The notes below the pieces were generated by a model. The model was not told where the DNA came from. It did not search any database and worked only from the letters and a program-made list of their open reading frames with translations. From positions 248,001 through 312,000 of the forward strand of contig NZ_JBNJQR010000003.1 in assembly GCF_050113715.1 (NCBI RefSeq): a stretch of 64,000 bases of DNA. The letters run 5' to 3'. A program made the position numbers and the translations under genes. The DNA comes from Brevibacillus_H ginsengisoli (lineage in GTDB: Bacteria > Bacillota > Bacilli > Brevibacillales > Brevibacillaceae). Below, piece by piece: positions 8,538-16,849 of the stretch (the first letter of the stretch is position 1; each line of letters begins with the position of its first letter).

Positions 8538-9194
8538 TTACTTTTGTGTTGGAACCTTCTGAGTGCCTTGTGGAGTGGTTCCTTGTTGAGAGGTACCTGT
8601 TTTGGCGCCCTGTTGAGTGGTTCCATTTGGATTGGGATTCGTTTGATTGGTTTTTTTCATCTGATTTTCTACGGTATTAGGCTGCTCGCGTTTTTTTACG
8701 TTTTGAGGCAGTTGAGGCATGAGTCGGCCGACAATATCGCCAAGTTCCTCCATAATACCCGTAACCGGTCGGCCTTGTCTGATATCGGCGCCCATTTCAC
8801 GCAGGCGTTGCACAATCGCTGGATCCGCTGTAACGATAGCATTCGCACCCTGAGGATCTTCTTTTAACGCTTCGGCGACAGAGTATTTGACCACGCCAAC
8901 CTCGGATCGCTCCAGTGTGGGTTTGATGTTGATTCCGACAACAGCGTAGCGACCTAGTACGACAGCAGTCGCACCGTTTACGTTTTTTACTCTGGAGGCC
9001 AATTCTGCTAAACGCTGCGCTTTGGCTTGTGATGATTGATTATATGGTGGAGTTGGCGCAGTTTGTTGTACACGCTGAGTCTCAGCAGGTCGTTGGTTCG
9101 GATTGGGTGCCGCCTGGTTGGCTGGGGGAGTATTGGCTCTATTGCAGGCCGCAAGTAGTAGGATCATCGATGTAATCATAAGTAATCGTTTCAA
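8538..9194 (-). CDS. ylaJ: YhcN/YlaJ-family sporulation lipoprotein
   Basis: A 218-residue lipoprotein precursor. The lipobox LLAAC lies at residues 13-17, followed by a Pro/Gln/Asn-rich linker. The folded domain, about residues 55-165, contains VNGATAVVLGRYAVVGIN and a SVAEALKEDPQGANAIVTAD stretch typical of the YhcN/YlaJ family of spore membrane lipoproteins. The tail is a low-complexity Thr/Gln/Gly-rich repeat. Translation starts at TTG 9194 behind AGAGG. It is divergent from ylaK (9394); in B. subtilis ylaJ and ylaK are also neighbours. Sporulation-specific expression is expected from the family, but I saw no clear promoter. Confidence 0.85.
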   Translation of the reverse strand: MKRLLMITSMILLLAACNRANTPPANQAAPNPNQRPAETQRVQQTAPTPPYNQSSQAKAQRLAELASRVKNVNGATAVVLGRYAVVGINIKPTLERSEVGVVKYSVAEALKEDPQGANAIVTADPAIVQRLREMGADIRQGRPVTGIMEELGDIVGRLMPQLPQNVKKREQPNTVENQMKKTNQTNPNPNGTTQQGAKTGTSQQGTTPQGTQKVPTQK

Positions 9195-9393
9195 AGCATA
9201 TCATCCTCTCATGTTATCAATCATTCGCGAGTGGCTCTTTTTATTTTGAGCACAATGATACGCTTTCATTCTCAAGCCTTCGTCTATCTGGACTGACGCG
9301 TACATACACTTTATTACATTCGCCTAGTGTTAGTCAGACCAACATTTCATCATTTGCATAATCTATAGTAGAAGGGAATTAGGAGGCGAGAAA

Positions 9394-10728
9394 TTGAAAA
9401 AAATCTACGTACTAGATACGAACGTACTCCTGCAAGACCCAATGGCGATTTTCTCGTTTGCCGACAACGAAATCGTCATTCCAGCTGTGGTATTGGAAGA
9501 AGTTGATTCCAAAAAACGCTATACGGACGAAATCGGTCGCAACGCCAGGCACGTGTCCCGATTACTGGACAGTTTCCGAAAAGACGGACAGCTTCACCAA
9601 GGAGTTACATTAGAGACGGGGGGCGTGCTAAGAGTTGAATTAAACCACTCTTCTTTAAACAAGCTGCAAAAACAGTTCCACGAAATCACCAATGATAATC
9701 GGATCTTGGCAGTCGCGATCAATTTACAGGAAGAAGAAAATGTCCAGCCACAACCTCGTCCGGTTATCCTCGTCAGTAAAGATGCACTGATGCGGGTAAA
9801 GGCTGACGCGCTGGGGCTGACCGCTGAAGATTTTCTTTCTGATCGTGTCGTCAGGGAATACTCCAGTATTTTCCCTGGATTTTATAAATTATTGGTAGAT
9901 TCGGAAGTCATCAAAACTTTTTACGCGAATCGTAAATTGTCTCTTCCGTCGTTGTTTCCGAAGCTAACGTTCTATCCCCACCAATTTCTTGTCCTCAAGG
10001 ATGAATGCAATCCATCCGCCTCGGCGATTGGAAAAGTGGATGCGGATGGGCGGACGATGGAGGCTTTGGTGGTGGATGACGATCCGATTTGGGGGATTAA
10101 GGCGCGCAATGTTCAGCAGCGGATGGCCATTGAGCTTTTGCTGCGTAACGATATACCATTAGTAACCATGACAGGAAAAGCGGGAACAGGCAAAACCTTG
10201 CTCGCACTGGCTTCAGGATTGTTGCAAATCGAGGATATGCAGAAGTATAAAAAATTGTTGGTTGCGCGTCCAATCGTTCCACTGGGCAAGGATATCGGCT
10301 ATTTGCCGGGGGAGAAAGAAGAAAAACTGCGGCCATGGATGCAGCCAATCTACGATAATTTGGAGTATCTGTTTAATACCAAACGGCCGGGTGATCTTGA
10401 TAAAATCCTCGCGGGCATGGGAAGCATTCAGGTTGAGGCACTCACTTATATTCGTGGTCGTTCCATTCCTGGTCAGTTTATTATCATTGACGAGGCGCAG
10501 AATTTAACCAAACACGAGGTGAAAACCATTCTGACCCGTGTCGGTGAAGGCTCCAAGATCGTCTTGATGGGAGACCCGGAACAGATTGACCATCCCTATC
10601 TTGACGAGAGCAACAATGGGCTGACCTATATCGTGGAAATGTTCAAGGATCAAAAGTTGGCGGGCCACGTCAAATTGGAAAAAGGGGAGCGAAGCACTCT
10701 CGCCCAGCTCGCTGCGGATATTTTGTAA
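9394..10728 (+). CDS. ylaK: PhoH-family ATPase with N-terminal PIN domain (YlaK/PhoH2 type)
   Basis: A 444-residue two-domain protein. Residues 3-140 are a PIN nuclease domain with conserved acidic residues (VLDTNVLLQDP at the start; LEEVDSKK; NDNRILAVA). Residues about 240-444 are a PhoH-type P-loop ATPase: Walker A GKAGTGKT near 260, Walker B FIIIDEAQNLT near 361 and a sensor-like MGDPEQID near 390. PIN-PhoH fusions (PhoH2) are RNA-unwinding and RNA-cleaving enzymes in other bacteria. The start is TTG 9394 with AGGAGG seven bases before it. A terminator follows. Confidence 0.92.
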   Translation: MKKIYVLDTNVLLQDPMAIFSFADNEIVIPAVVLEEVDSKKRYTDEIGRNARHVSRLLDSFRKDGQLHQGVTLETGGVLRVELNHSSLNKLQKQFHEITNDNRILAVAINLQEEENVQPQPRPVILVSKDALMRVKADALGLTAEDFLSDRVVREYSSIFPGFYKLLVDSEVIKTFYANRKLSLPSLFPKLTFYPHQFLVLKDECNPSASAIGKVDADGRTMEALVVDDDPIWGIKARNVQQRMAIELLLRNDIPLVTMTGKAGTGKTLLALASGLLQIEDMQKYKKLLVARPIVPLGKDIGYLPGEKEEKLRPWMQPIYDNLEYLFNTKRPGDLDKILAGMGSIQVEALTYIRGRSIPGQFIIIDEAQNLTKHEVKTILTRVGEGSKIVLMGDPEQIDHPYLDESNNGLTYIVEMFKDQKLAGHVKLEKGERSTLAQLAADIL

Positions 10729-10763
10729 GCGCACATGATGTTTACGACGATTGCTTATGCTAC

Positions 10764-10787
10764 GGGAGTCTGATCAGGCTCCCTTTT
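10764..10787 (+). terminator. Terminator after ylaK
   Basis: GGGAGTC TGATCA GGCTCCC (one wobble pair) followed by TTTT. Confidence 0.75.
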
Positions 10788-10832
10788 CCATTTGCGTGAC
10801 AGAGCGACGTTTCAGTCCCCCGATGAGAGGGG

Positions 10833-10854
10833 AAAAGGGACGAAGTCTTTTCTT
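10833..10854. repeat. Solo copy of the palindromic-repeat end sequence
   Basis: Bases 10833-10854 match the terminal sequence of the inverted-repeat element at 22824-23016 with one difference in 22 bases (core AAAAGGGACGAAGTCTT identical, compared with the complement of 22824-22845). It lies in the intergenic gap upstream of the membrane-protein gene, next to a small CCCC/GGGG hairpin. It looks like the remnant of a dispersed element. Confidence 0.6.
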
Positions 10855-10896
10855 CAAGCTTGCCCCATATGGTGTAACATAGGGGGGGCGAAGCGG

Positions 10897-11331
10897 ATGG
10901 TGAATTTGGACTCATCTATTTCTTTTTTACTTTACATAACGGCTGTTTCCAGCGCGGCTGCAGGGGTAACGGAAGCCTTCAAATCGATAATCCCGTTCAT
11001 GGGTACCGACTACATTCCAGAGGATGAAGACTTTGAGTCGCATAATATGGCAGCAAGGCTGACCAGTTACAAACGTTTTCTAAACCTGGTGATCTCAACG
11101 ATTTCGGCTGGGGTGATTTTTGCGTTGATCGGTATAGATCCCGGCTTGATTCTAATAGGTGCGCAGAAGGTTTACGTGGAGCATTCATGGGAAGTAGGAG
11201 TTTGGGTGTGGGGTATCGTGGCCGTATTTGGCTCACCGTTCTTTCATTCATTGTTGAAGATCATGGAGGGGCTGAAGCAATCGGTTAATGATGTCTCTTT
11301 TAAGCCAAGGCAAAAAGTGAAGAAGCCTTAG
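10897..11331 (+). CDS. Hypothetical integral membrane protein
   Basis: A 144-residue protein of unknown function. Hydrophobic segments lie at about residues 7-26, 63-82 and 100-122, separated by an acidic loop (YIPEDEDFES) and a basic turn (RLTSYKRFLN), and it ends in a basic tail (PRQKVKKP). I place the start at ATG 10897 because an AGGGGGGGCG ribosome binding site lies upstream. An earlier in-frame ATG (10792) has none and would add residues from the repeat remnant. It is flanked by ylaK and a lipoprotein gene. Confidence 0.65.
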   Translation: MVNLDSSISFLLYITAVSSAAAGVTEAFKSIIPFMGTDYIPEDEDFESHNMAARLTSYKRFLNLVISTISAGVIFALIGIDPGLILIGAQKVYVEHSWEVGVWVWGIVAVFGSPFFHSLLKIMEGLKQSVNDVSFKPRQKVKKP

Positions 11332-11425
11332 AAGACGCTCTGTCTGAACCTTGCTTAGGCTGGGGGAACTGGTATAAGATAGGAAGCAAACGAATTGTGA
11401 TCGTAAAAGGAGTAGGAGACTTGAC

Positions 11426-11998
11426 ATGGGTAGACATTATTATCTTCTCACCAGCCTAATCATTGCAGCATTCTTCCTCTTAAGCGGATGCAATCAGACA
11501 ACCACACCGTCGAGTACACAGACTGCCAATCCAGCTGTTGCGGATAAGTTTGATCCAGAGAAGCAACAAGAATACGGAATGTTGGGAATCTATCTCGGTG
11601 AAGGTGTTAAAGAAGCCATTGACCAATTGAAGCCGACTCATTATGAGTTCATGGATGCGATATCCAGACAAAGTTTGACGGTTGATCAGCTGGCAAAGGG
11701 AGAAGGCACAGTATCCACAGGTATCGTCACCCTGGGCCCTTCACAGGTTATGTTGAAGGTGCGCGGTGGCGTAGTGGAAAGCATTATGACGGGTGGCATT
11801 CCAGAATCCGAAGGGAAAAACATCAAGACCAATCGCGGTGTGGCGGTGTACGAATCCACCGAAAAGGTCAAACAAGTATACGGAGATCCGCAGTCAGAGA
11901 GTGACAAAGAACTCGTATATAAGGGTTCTACGTATCAAATGCAATTTGCCGTGTTTCAAAATCGAGTAATCGGTTACCGATTTGATCGAGTTCAATAA
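11426..11998 (+). CDS. Predicted lipoprotein
   Basis: A 190-residue exported protein with a lipobox (LLSGC, cysteine at about residue 22) after a hydrophobic signal, then a Thr/Ser-rich linker. The folded part has an IYLGEGVKEAID helix start, two beta-rich stretches (VSTGIVTLGPSQVMLKVRGG; YQMQFAVFQNRVIGYRFDR) and VKQVYGDPQSE. This arrangement resembles the repeats in CAP-associated/DUF4309-like extracellular domains, but I cannot assign a family firmly. AAAGGAG lies upstream of ATG 11426, and a terminator follows. Confidence 0.7.
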   Translation: MGRHYYLLTSLIIAAFFLLSGCNQTTTPSSTQTANPAVADKFDPEKQQEYGMLGIYLGEGVKEAIDQLKPTHYEFMDAISRQSLTVDQLAKGEGTVSTGIVTLGPSQVMLKVRGGVVESIMTGGIPESEGKNIKTNRGVAVYESTEKVKQVYGDPQSESDKELVYKGSTYQMQFAVFQNRVIGYRFDRVQ

Positions 11999-12013
11999 AA
12001 TATCGTGTTGAAT

Positions 12014-12055
12014 GAAGCTTTTCTTCCTGGTTGTTATGGGAGAAAAGCTTTTTCT
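12014..12055 (+). terminator. Terminator after the lipoprotein gene
   Basis: AAGCTTTTCT (12015-12024) pairs with AGAAAAGCTT (12041-12050), followed by TTTCTTATTT. Confidence 0.8.
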
Positions 12056-12167
12056 TATTTATAAACAATAAAGGTTTCATTCATATTTATGGCGGGTATA
12101 GTTATAACAAAAATGTAACAAAAAAGTCAGAGATTCGACAAAATATCCTGAAGGAGAGGGACGCCAT

Positions 12168-14144
12168 ATGAATATCAGAAGGTTCTTTCGGATATCCATT
12201 CGCAAAAAATTGATTATTTCATCGATCATGTTGCTATTGATTCCAAGCTTGATTATCGGAGGGTCCGCGTACGATAGCGCAAAAAATAAAATAGAGGAAC
12301 AATTAATGCGATCATCTTCGCAAAACGTCCAATTATTGGATGAAAGTATTAACGAGTTCCTGAATACCAAGTCAAAAGATGCTGGAATGATCGCCAAAAA
12401 CATTTCCAGGGACAAGTTTACAGCAAACGGCAGTCCGGCAGTGATGCAATTCATTAATAGCTACCAGCAATCTCATCCCGAGATTAAAAACGCGTATGTA
12501 GGCTCCGATACGGGAATCATGTTAATTTCTCCACCCTCTAAGTTCCAAGATGGTTATGATCCCAGGACCCGTCCTTGGTATCAAAATGCAATACAGAAGA
12601 AGGGTGAGATTGTATTAACCGATCCATATGTGGATGCCGCTTCTGGACAGATTGTCACTACAGCATCTTGTGTGTTGGCAGATGGCAGCGGTGTAGTAGG
12701 CGTCGATATCAGTATGGACTATCTTAAGGAATTGGCGCAGACGGTAAAAATCGGGGAGAATGGCTATGTGTTTATCCTCGATAAAGAAAAGAAATATTTG
12801 GTGCATCCTTCCGCCAAAATCGGGGACGTAGATACAGAAGGTTATGTCAATCAAATGTATGGACAAGAAAGTGGTTTGCTTGATATTTCAACAGCCAAAG
12901 GCATCGAAAAAGCCAGTTTTATTACGAATAAGCGGACTGGCTGGAAAATCGTCGGATCCATGCAATCCGTGGAGGTTTCCAATGCCGCTCAACCTATCTT
13001 CGTGACAACTGGATTGGTCGTTCTGATTGCGCTGATAATTGGTTTGACTCAAACGTTTTTTATAAATCGTTCCATCATTCGACCGCTTCATCAATTAGTG
13101 GGTGCATCTCGTAAGGTGAGTGAAGGAGATCTGACTCAACATATAACAATCTCCAATGATGACGAGATAGGGCAGCTGGGAATTAGTTTCAACAAAATGA
13201 GCGATTCTCTTCGCGAAGTATTGCATCAGTTGTTGGAGACGACGGAACAGGTTGCCTCCTTGTCAGAACAGCTTACGGCCAACGCAGAACAAACCGCAGA
13301 AGCGACCAAACATGTAAGCCGCTCAATTGAAGAGGTTTCCGCTGGCGCTCACAATCAGGTACAGGGTGCTGACGAAGGTGCTCGCGCGATGGAAGAAATG
13401 GCGATTGGCATTACACGCATTGCAGAATCCTCCACACATGTAACGGAAGCAGCCTATGAAACCACGACTGAAGCGGATCAAGGAAACCAATCGATTCAAA
13501 AAACGGTTTCACAGATGAATTCCATTAATCAATCGGTCCAAGATTCCGCCTCTATTGTTCAGTTGCTCGGCGATCGATCCCAGGAAATCGGTCAGATTGT
13601 AGAGGTAATTTCAGGCATCGCTGCGCAAACGAATTTGCTTGCCTTGAATGCAGCGATTGAAGCGGCTCGGGCAGGAGAACAGGGACGAGGGTTTGCCGTT
13701 GTAGCAGACGAGGTTCGCAAACTGGCTGAACAGTCCAATTCGTCCGCCAGCCAAATCGCGACACTCATTCAGGAAATTCAACACGATACCAACCGAGCTG
13801 TTACCTCCATGGATTCGGTGGTACATGAGGTGCAAGTCGGCTTGCAGTCCGTCGTTGAAGCGGGCGAAGCCTTCAAACACATTGTTGAGTCCTCGCAGAA
13901 TGTAGCCGATCAAATTCGTGAGATTTCCGCAACCTCCCAGCAGATGTCGGCAGGCTCAGAGGAAGTCGCGGCTTCCGTGGATGAGATGGCCCGCATTGCC
14001 AAGGATTCGGCAGACAATGCGGATCGAGTTAATTCTCTTTCCAAAGAACAACTGCTCTCGATTGAAGAAATCTCTCACTCAGCCCTTGTGCTTAGTACCA
14101 AGGCGCACGAGCTGCAAAAGCTTATTGAGAAATTTGTTCTATAA
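12168..14144 (+). CDS. Methyl-accepting chemotaxis protein with extracellular dCache sensor
   Basis: A 658-residue chemoreceptor. TM1 lies at about residues 11-31. An extracellular double-Cache domain follows at about 35-275; PRTRPWYQNAIQKKGEIVLT and VGVDISMDYL are typical. TM2 is near 280-302, a HAMP linker near 303-355 (SIIRPLHQLVGASRKVSEGD), and the signalling coiled coil takes up the rest. The hairpin tip EISGIAAQTNLLALNAAIEA sits near residue 480. The ligand is unknown, although Cache receptors often bind amino or organic acids. AAGGAGAGGG lies upstream of the ATG. No chemotaxis genes are adjacent. The stop overlaps the end of the convergent gene at 14122 by 23 bases. Confidence 0.95.
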   Translation: MNIRRFFRISIRKKLIISSIMLLLIPSLIIGGSAYDSAKNKIEEQLMRSSSQNVQLLDESINEFLNTKSKDAGMIAKNISRDKFTANGSPAVMQFINSYQQSHPEIKNAYVGSDTGIMLISPPSKFQDGYDPRTRPWYQNAIQKKGEIVLTDPYVDAASGQIVTTASCVLADGSGVVGVDISMDYLKELAQTVKIGENGYVFILDKEKKYLVHPSAKIGDVDTEGYVNQMYGQESGLLDISTAKGIEKASFITNKRTGWKIVGSMQSVEVSNAAQPIFVTTGLVVLIALIIGLTQTFFINRSIIRPLHQLVGASRKVSEGDLTQHITISNDDEIGQLGISFNKMSDSLREVLHQLLETTEQVASLSEQLTANAEQTAEATKHVSRSIEEVSAGAHNQVQGADEGARAMEEMAIGITRIAESSTHVTEAAYETTTEADQGNQSIQKTVSQMNSINQSVQDSASIVQLLGDRSQEIGQIVEVISGIAAQTNLLALNAAIEAARAGEQGRGFAVVADEVRKLAEQSNSSASQIATLIQEIQHDTNRAVTSMDSVVHEVQVGLQSVVEAGEAFKHIVESSQNVADQIREISATSQQMSAGSEEVAASVDEMARIAKDSADNADRVNSLSKEQLLSIEEISHSALVLSTKAHELQKLIEKFVL

Positions 14145-14646
14145 ACTGTAACGGAACATTATATTTTCGAGCAATGTGTTCGGCAAGATCCTGGTGGGTT
14201 GAATCCAGTACATAAATCATGCCCGCTGGATCAGGGATTTTGGCGATGAGATGTTCCTGAAGCTGTTCGATGACGGCCCAAGCGTCAGATGGGTCGTCAT
14301 TTTTTCTAGGATCGACAGGAAGAGGAGGTTCAAGACGAAACAAGCTGACCAAGTGGGCAAACAGATAGGTGTTGCCTTCAATGCTCTTTAAACCATAATC
14401 GTCAAGCAATGGAACCTGCAAGCTAGTCGGAAGTTGGTACAATTCAGATGAATCGGTTGTCATATTGTATTGGGAGAGAATCCGCTCAAGTTTCTCCAGT
14501 TCATCTTGGCTAGAAAGAATAAAGGTCGAATCAAAGCGATCGTAAACCTGGACCTGATCGCCGATTTTATGAATAATTTGGGCATAGAAGCCAGGGAGCT
14601 TTCCAGCGGGAACATCCATTTCAAGCGCAAACAGCTGACGAATCAT
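14122..14646 (-). CDS. Hypothetical protein (174 aa)
   Basis: A soluble acidic protein with no signal or membrane segment and no motif I recognise. Both halves look alpha/beta. AGAGGTG stands correctly before ATG 14646. The 3' end overlaps the last codons of the chemoreceptor gene on the other strand, so the two are convergent with no terminator between them. The 5' end is 88 bases from the divergent yqgX gene. Confidence 0.65.
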   Translation of the reverse strand: MIRQLFALEMDVPAGKLPGFYAQIIHKIGDQVQVYDRFDSTFILSSQDELEKLERILSQYNMTTDSSELYQLPTSLQVPLLDDYGLKSIEGNTYLFAHLVSLFRLEPPLPVDPRKNDDPSDAWAVIEQLQEHLIAKIPDPAGMIYVLDSTHQDLAEHIARKYNVPLQFIEQISQ

Positions 14647-14734
14647 TGGTACACCTCTTTTAACTTTGATAGTATATGGAATGAACCATATGTTACCTTA
14701 TCGATTGACACAAGGAAAGGGGATAGAAAAGCAC

Positions 14735-15373
14735 ATGCAATTAAAAATTCGTTCTTATAGTTTGGGACCGTTCCAAACCAATGCGTATCTGATTACAAAT
14801 GAAACAAATGGGATGTCGATTGTTATCGATCCTGGAATGCAACCGGGCAGTTTATTGGAAGCCATACGAAATGAGAACGTCGTAGCCATTCTATTGACTC
14901 ATGCGCATCTGGATCATATTGGGGGCTTGCAGGCTGTCCGTAAACAGACTAACGCCCCTGTTTATATACATCCCCTGGAACAAGACTGGTTGACGAATCC
15001 AGACCTGAACGGATCTACAAGATGGCAATTATCAGAGCCGATTGTTTGCGACCCCGCCGAGAATAAACTGCAAGATGAACAAAGCCTGGAGCTGGCGGGC
15101 ATCCCGATTCAGGTATTGCATACTCCCGGACACTCCCCAGGAAGCTGCTCATTTGTCATGGGTCAACATTGTTTTGCAGGAGACGTCTTGTTTGCGCAGT
15201 CTATTGGACGAACAGATCTCCCAGGTGGCGATTATGAAACGCTCATGGCAAGTATTCAAGACAAATTGTTTGAATTAGAGGATGACACGATCATCTATCC
15301 AGGGCATGGGCCCAAAACAACGATTGAAGCGGAGAAAATGTTCAATCCCTACGTAACCGGTCTGCTCCGTTAG
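14735..15373 (+). CDS. yqgX: MBL-fold metallohydrolase (glyoxalase II-like, YqgX)
   Basis: A 212-residue metallo-beta-lactamase-fold hydrolase. The zinc-ligand signature LTHAHLDHIGG lies near residue 54. It is followed by HTPGHSPGS near 130, CFAGDVLF near 147 and IYPGHGP near 187. The length and pattern match B. subtilis YqgX, a hydroxyacylglutathione-hydrolase-like enzyme linked to bacillithiol-dependent methylglyoxal detoxification; note bshC in this window. The start at ATG 14735 is preceded by GGAAAGGGG; an in-frame ATG at 14666 would add a poorly conserved extension. The yqgY and mgsR genes lie nearby. Confidence 0.88.
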   Translation: MQLKIRSYSLGPFQTNAYLITNETNGMSIVIDPGMQPGSLLEAIRNENVVAILLTHAHLDHIGGLQAVRKQTNAPVYIHPLEQDWLTNPDLNGSTRWQLSEPIVCDPAENKLQDEQSLELAGIPIQVLHTPGHSPGSCSFVMGQHCFAGDVLFAQSIGRTDLPGGDYETLMASIQDKLFELEDDTIIYPGHGPKTTIEAEKMFNPYVTGLLR

Positions 15374-15531
15374 GCTGTGTCATACGTCACATAACGTTCA
15401 ATCTTGAGTTTGTTCAATTACTGGCGCTGCGGTTCAAAGCCTGATACACTGAGGAAGAACTTCATGTAATTTTTTCTAAAGTTGGCTCATACTAGTTGTA
15501 GCGTTCTGTGAACAAACGGGAGGTATAACAA

Positions 15532-15711
15532 ATGACGGTGAGTGGGATTTTTCTTTTGATTATTATGGCTACATTTTCGGGGTCAGCCATTTTGATTTGG
15601 TATTGGGCTCGCAAAGACGGTCAATTCGAAAACGTGGAAGACGCGAAATACCAGATGCTAAATGATGAGGAAGAATTTGATCAAATTAAACAAAGGCTCC
15701 AAAATTCGTAA
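15532..15711 (+). CDS. CcoS-like cytochrome oxidase maturation protein (59 aa)
   Basis: A short gene encoding 59 residues: one N-terminal membrane helix (GIFLLIIMATFSGSAILIW), then YWARKDGQFENVEDAKYQML and an acidic helical tail. The W-x-x-x-x-G-Q-F-x-x-x-x-x-A-x-x-M-L pattern is the hallmark of the CcoS/FixS family. In proteobacteria these proteins help mature cbb3 oxidase, with a role in copper or heme delivery. A perfect GGGAGGT site precedes ATG 15532 and a terminator follows, so it is a separate unit. No oxidase genes are nearby, so its partner is unknown. Confidence 0.8.
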   Translation: MTVSGIFLLIIMATFSGSAILIWYWARKDGQFENVEDAKYQMLNDEEEFDQIKQRLQNS

Positions 15712-15735
15712 AAGTGGCAGTAGAGGAGCATATAA

Positions 15736-15766
15736 AAACGACTAGCGGAATGCTAGTCGTTTTTTC
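15736..15766. terminator. Terminator (usable in both directions)
   Basis: AACGACTAGC...GCTAGTCGTTTTTT with a 5-base loop, between the CcoS-like gene and the convergent gene ending at 15772. Confidence 0.9.
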
Positions 15767-15771
15767 GTTGA

Positions 15772-16839
15772 TTAAAAACTGAAACCCAACTCATATTTTA
15801 CTTGAAGCTGGAGCTTATGGTCGTTTAAAGATAAGCCTTCTACCCGGATGTTGGGGGAGATGAGTGCTGGATAGAACCCCAGATCATACTCCTTTTCCAG
15901 TTCATCAATGGTGGTTTGAGGCAAATCGAATCCGTCAAACACTAACTGGCTCATGTGAAACTTTAATTCAGTGGGGGAGACCAAGTCGTATTGTCCGACA
16001 ATTTTGAGATTCATTTGATCAAGATTCCCCTCGACGACTAGCTGATTATTGTCGAATTGAAAGGATGAACCTTTGAAAATATCGTTCTTCCCTGCAAGGA
16101 ATTGATTGAATTCCTCTTGTCCAATCGTCAATGTAAGTGAGCTAAAGCCGTTGGGTTGAAGGTGATTGGGCGTAGCCAACTCCTTAATCTGGCCCATCGT
16201 AGAAGCTAATGTCGAGAAGTATTTGCGAAAAGCTGGAAGTCCACGGTTTCGCCAATCGACGATCAGGTGATCCATTAAGGATTGAACAGCGGTCGGATCC
16301 TTCAGGGTTTTCAAGTTTTGTTCCTTTTCTTCCTGAATCCGCTTGATATCAGCCAACTGCTTCTCAAAATGAATGCGCAGCTCTTTTATTTTTCCCAGCC
16401 GTTCATGTTTGTCTACCTGCAGTTTGGCGACTTGAGCTCTCTCCTGTTGGAACCTCTCCAGTTTCGCCATGTCATGCTCAAACAATAATTGTAGAAAATC
16501 AACCAATAAGAGCAAATCATTAAAGTCTTTCGCCTCAAATAACAGCGAGAGCAGAGATTCGCGCTGCCCCGTGTAATAGGCTCGGATTGTGTCTCCCGCA
16601 CGTTTGCGTTCTTCCAAAATGGTGCTTTCCTTTTGCGTTAATTGCTGATCAAGATCATCGATTTGTTGTAAGAGATTGTTCTCTTCTTGCTTCAACAGCT
16701 CAAGATTGCGCTCTAGTTCGAGCTGAGTAAAATGTTGTTGCAAAATCAACTGTTCGATTGGTAAAGGTTTCTCCGCCCCAACGAGGAGCGGAGAAAGCAA
16801 TATGCACATGATCATTATCAAGATCAGGCTTTTTCGCAT
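15772..16839 (-). CDS. Secreted coiled-coil protein of unknown function
   Basis: A 355-residue protein with a signal peptide (MRKSLILIMIMCILLSPLLV, cleavage probably near AEK). A long coiled coil spans about residues 28-190, rich in Gln/Leu/Glu and resembling the N-terminal helical region of PcsB/CwlO-type peptidoglycan hydrolases. The C-terminal ~140 residues are beta-rich (FSSLTLTIGQEEFNQFLAG; LKIVGQYDL; LQLQVKYELG) and contain no visible NlpC/P60 or M23 catalytic motif. It is therefore not a hydrolase by itself. AAGGTGA precedes the ATG. It starts 10 bases after the upstream lipoprotein gene, so the two form an operon and may act together at the cell surface. Confidence 0.7.
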   Translation of the reverse strand: MRKSLILIMIMCILLSPLLVGAEKPLPIEQLILQQHFTQLELERNLELLKQEENNLLQQIDDLDQQLTQKESTILEERKRAGDTIRAYYTGQRESLLSLLFEAKDFNDLLLLVDFLQLLFEHDMAKLERFQQERAQVAKLQVDKHERLGKIKELRIHFEKQLADIKRIQEEKEQNLKTLKDPTAVQSLMDHLIVDWRNRGLPAFRKYFSTLASTMGQIKELATPNHLQPNGFSSLTLTIGQEEFNQFLAGKNDIFKGSSFQFDNNQLVVEGNLDQMNLKIVGQYDLVSPTELKFHMSQLVFDGFDLPQTTIDELEKEYDLGFYPALISPNIRVEGLSLNDHKLQLQVKYELGFSF

Positions 16840-16849
16840 AAAATCACCT

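Noticed and set aside
12062..12100. Possible SigD (motility) promoter before the chemoreceptor gene
   Set aside because: A TAAA and a GCGGGTAT-like -10 are present, but the spacer is about 19 bases instead of about 15 and the -10 has two mismatches.
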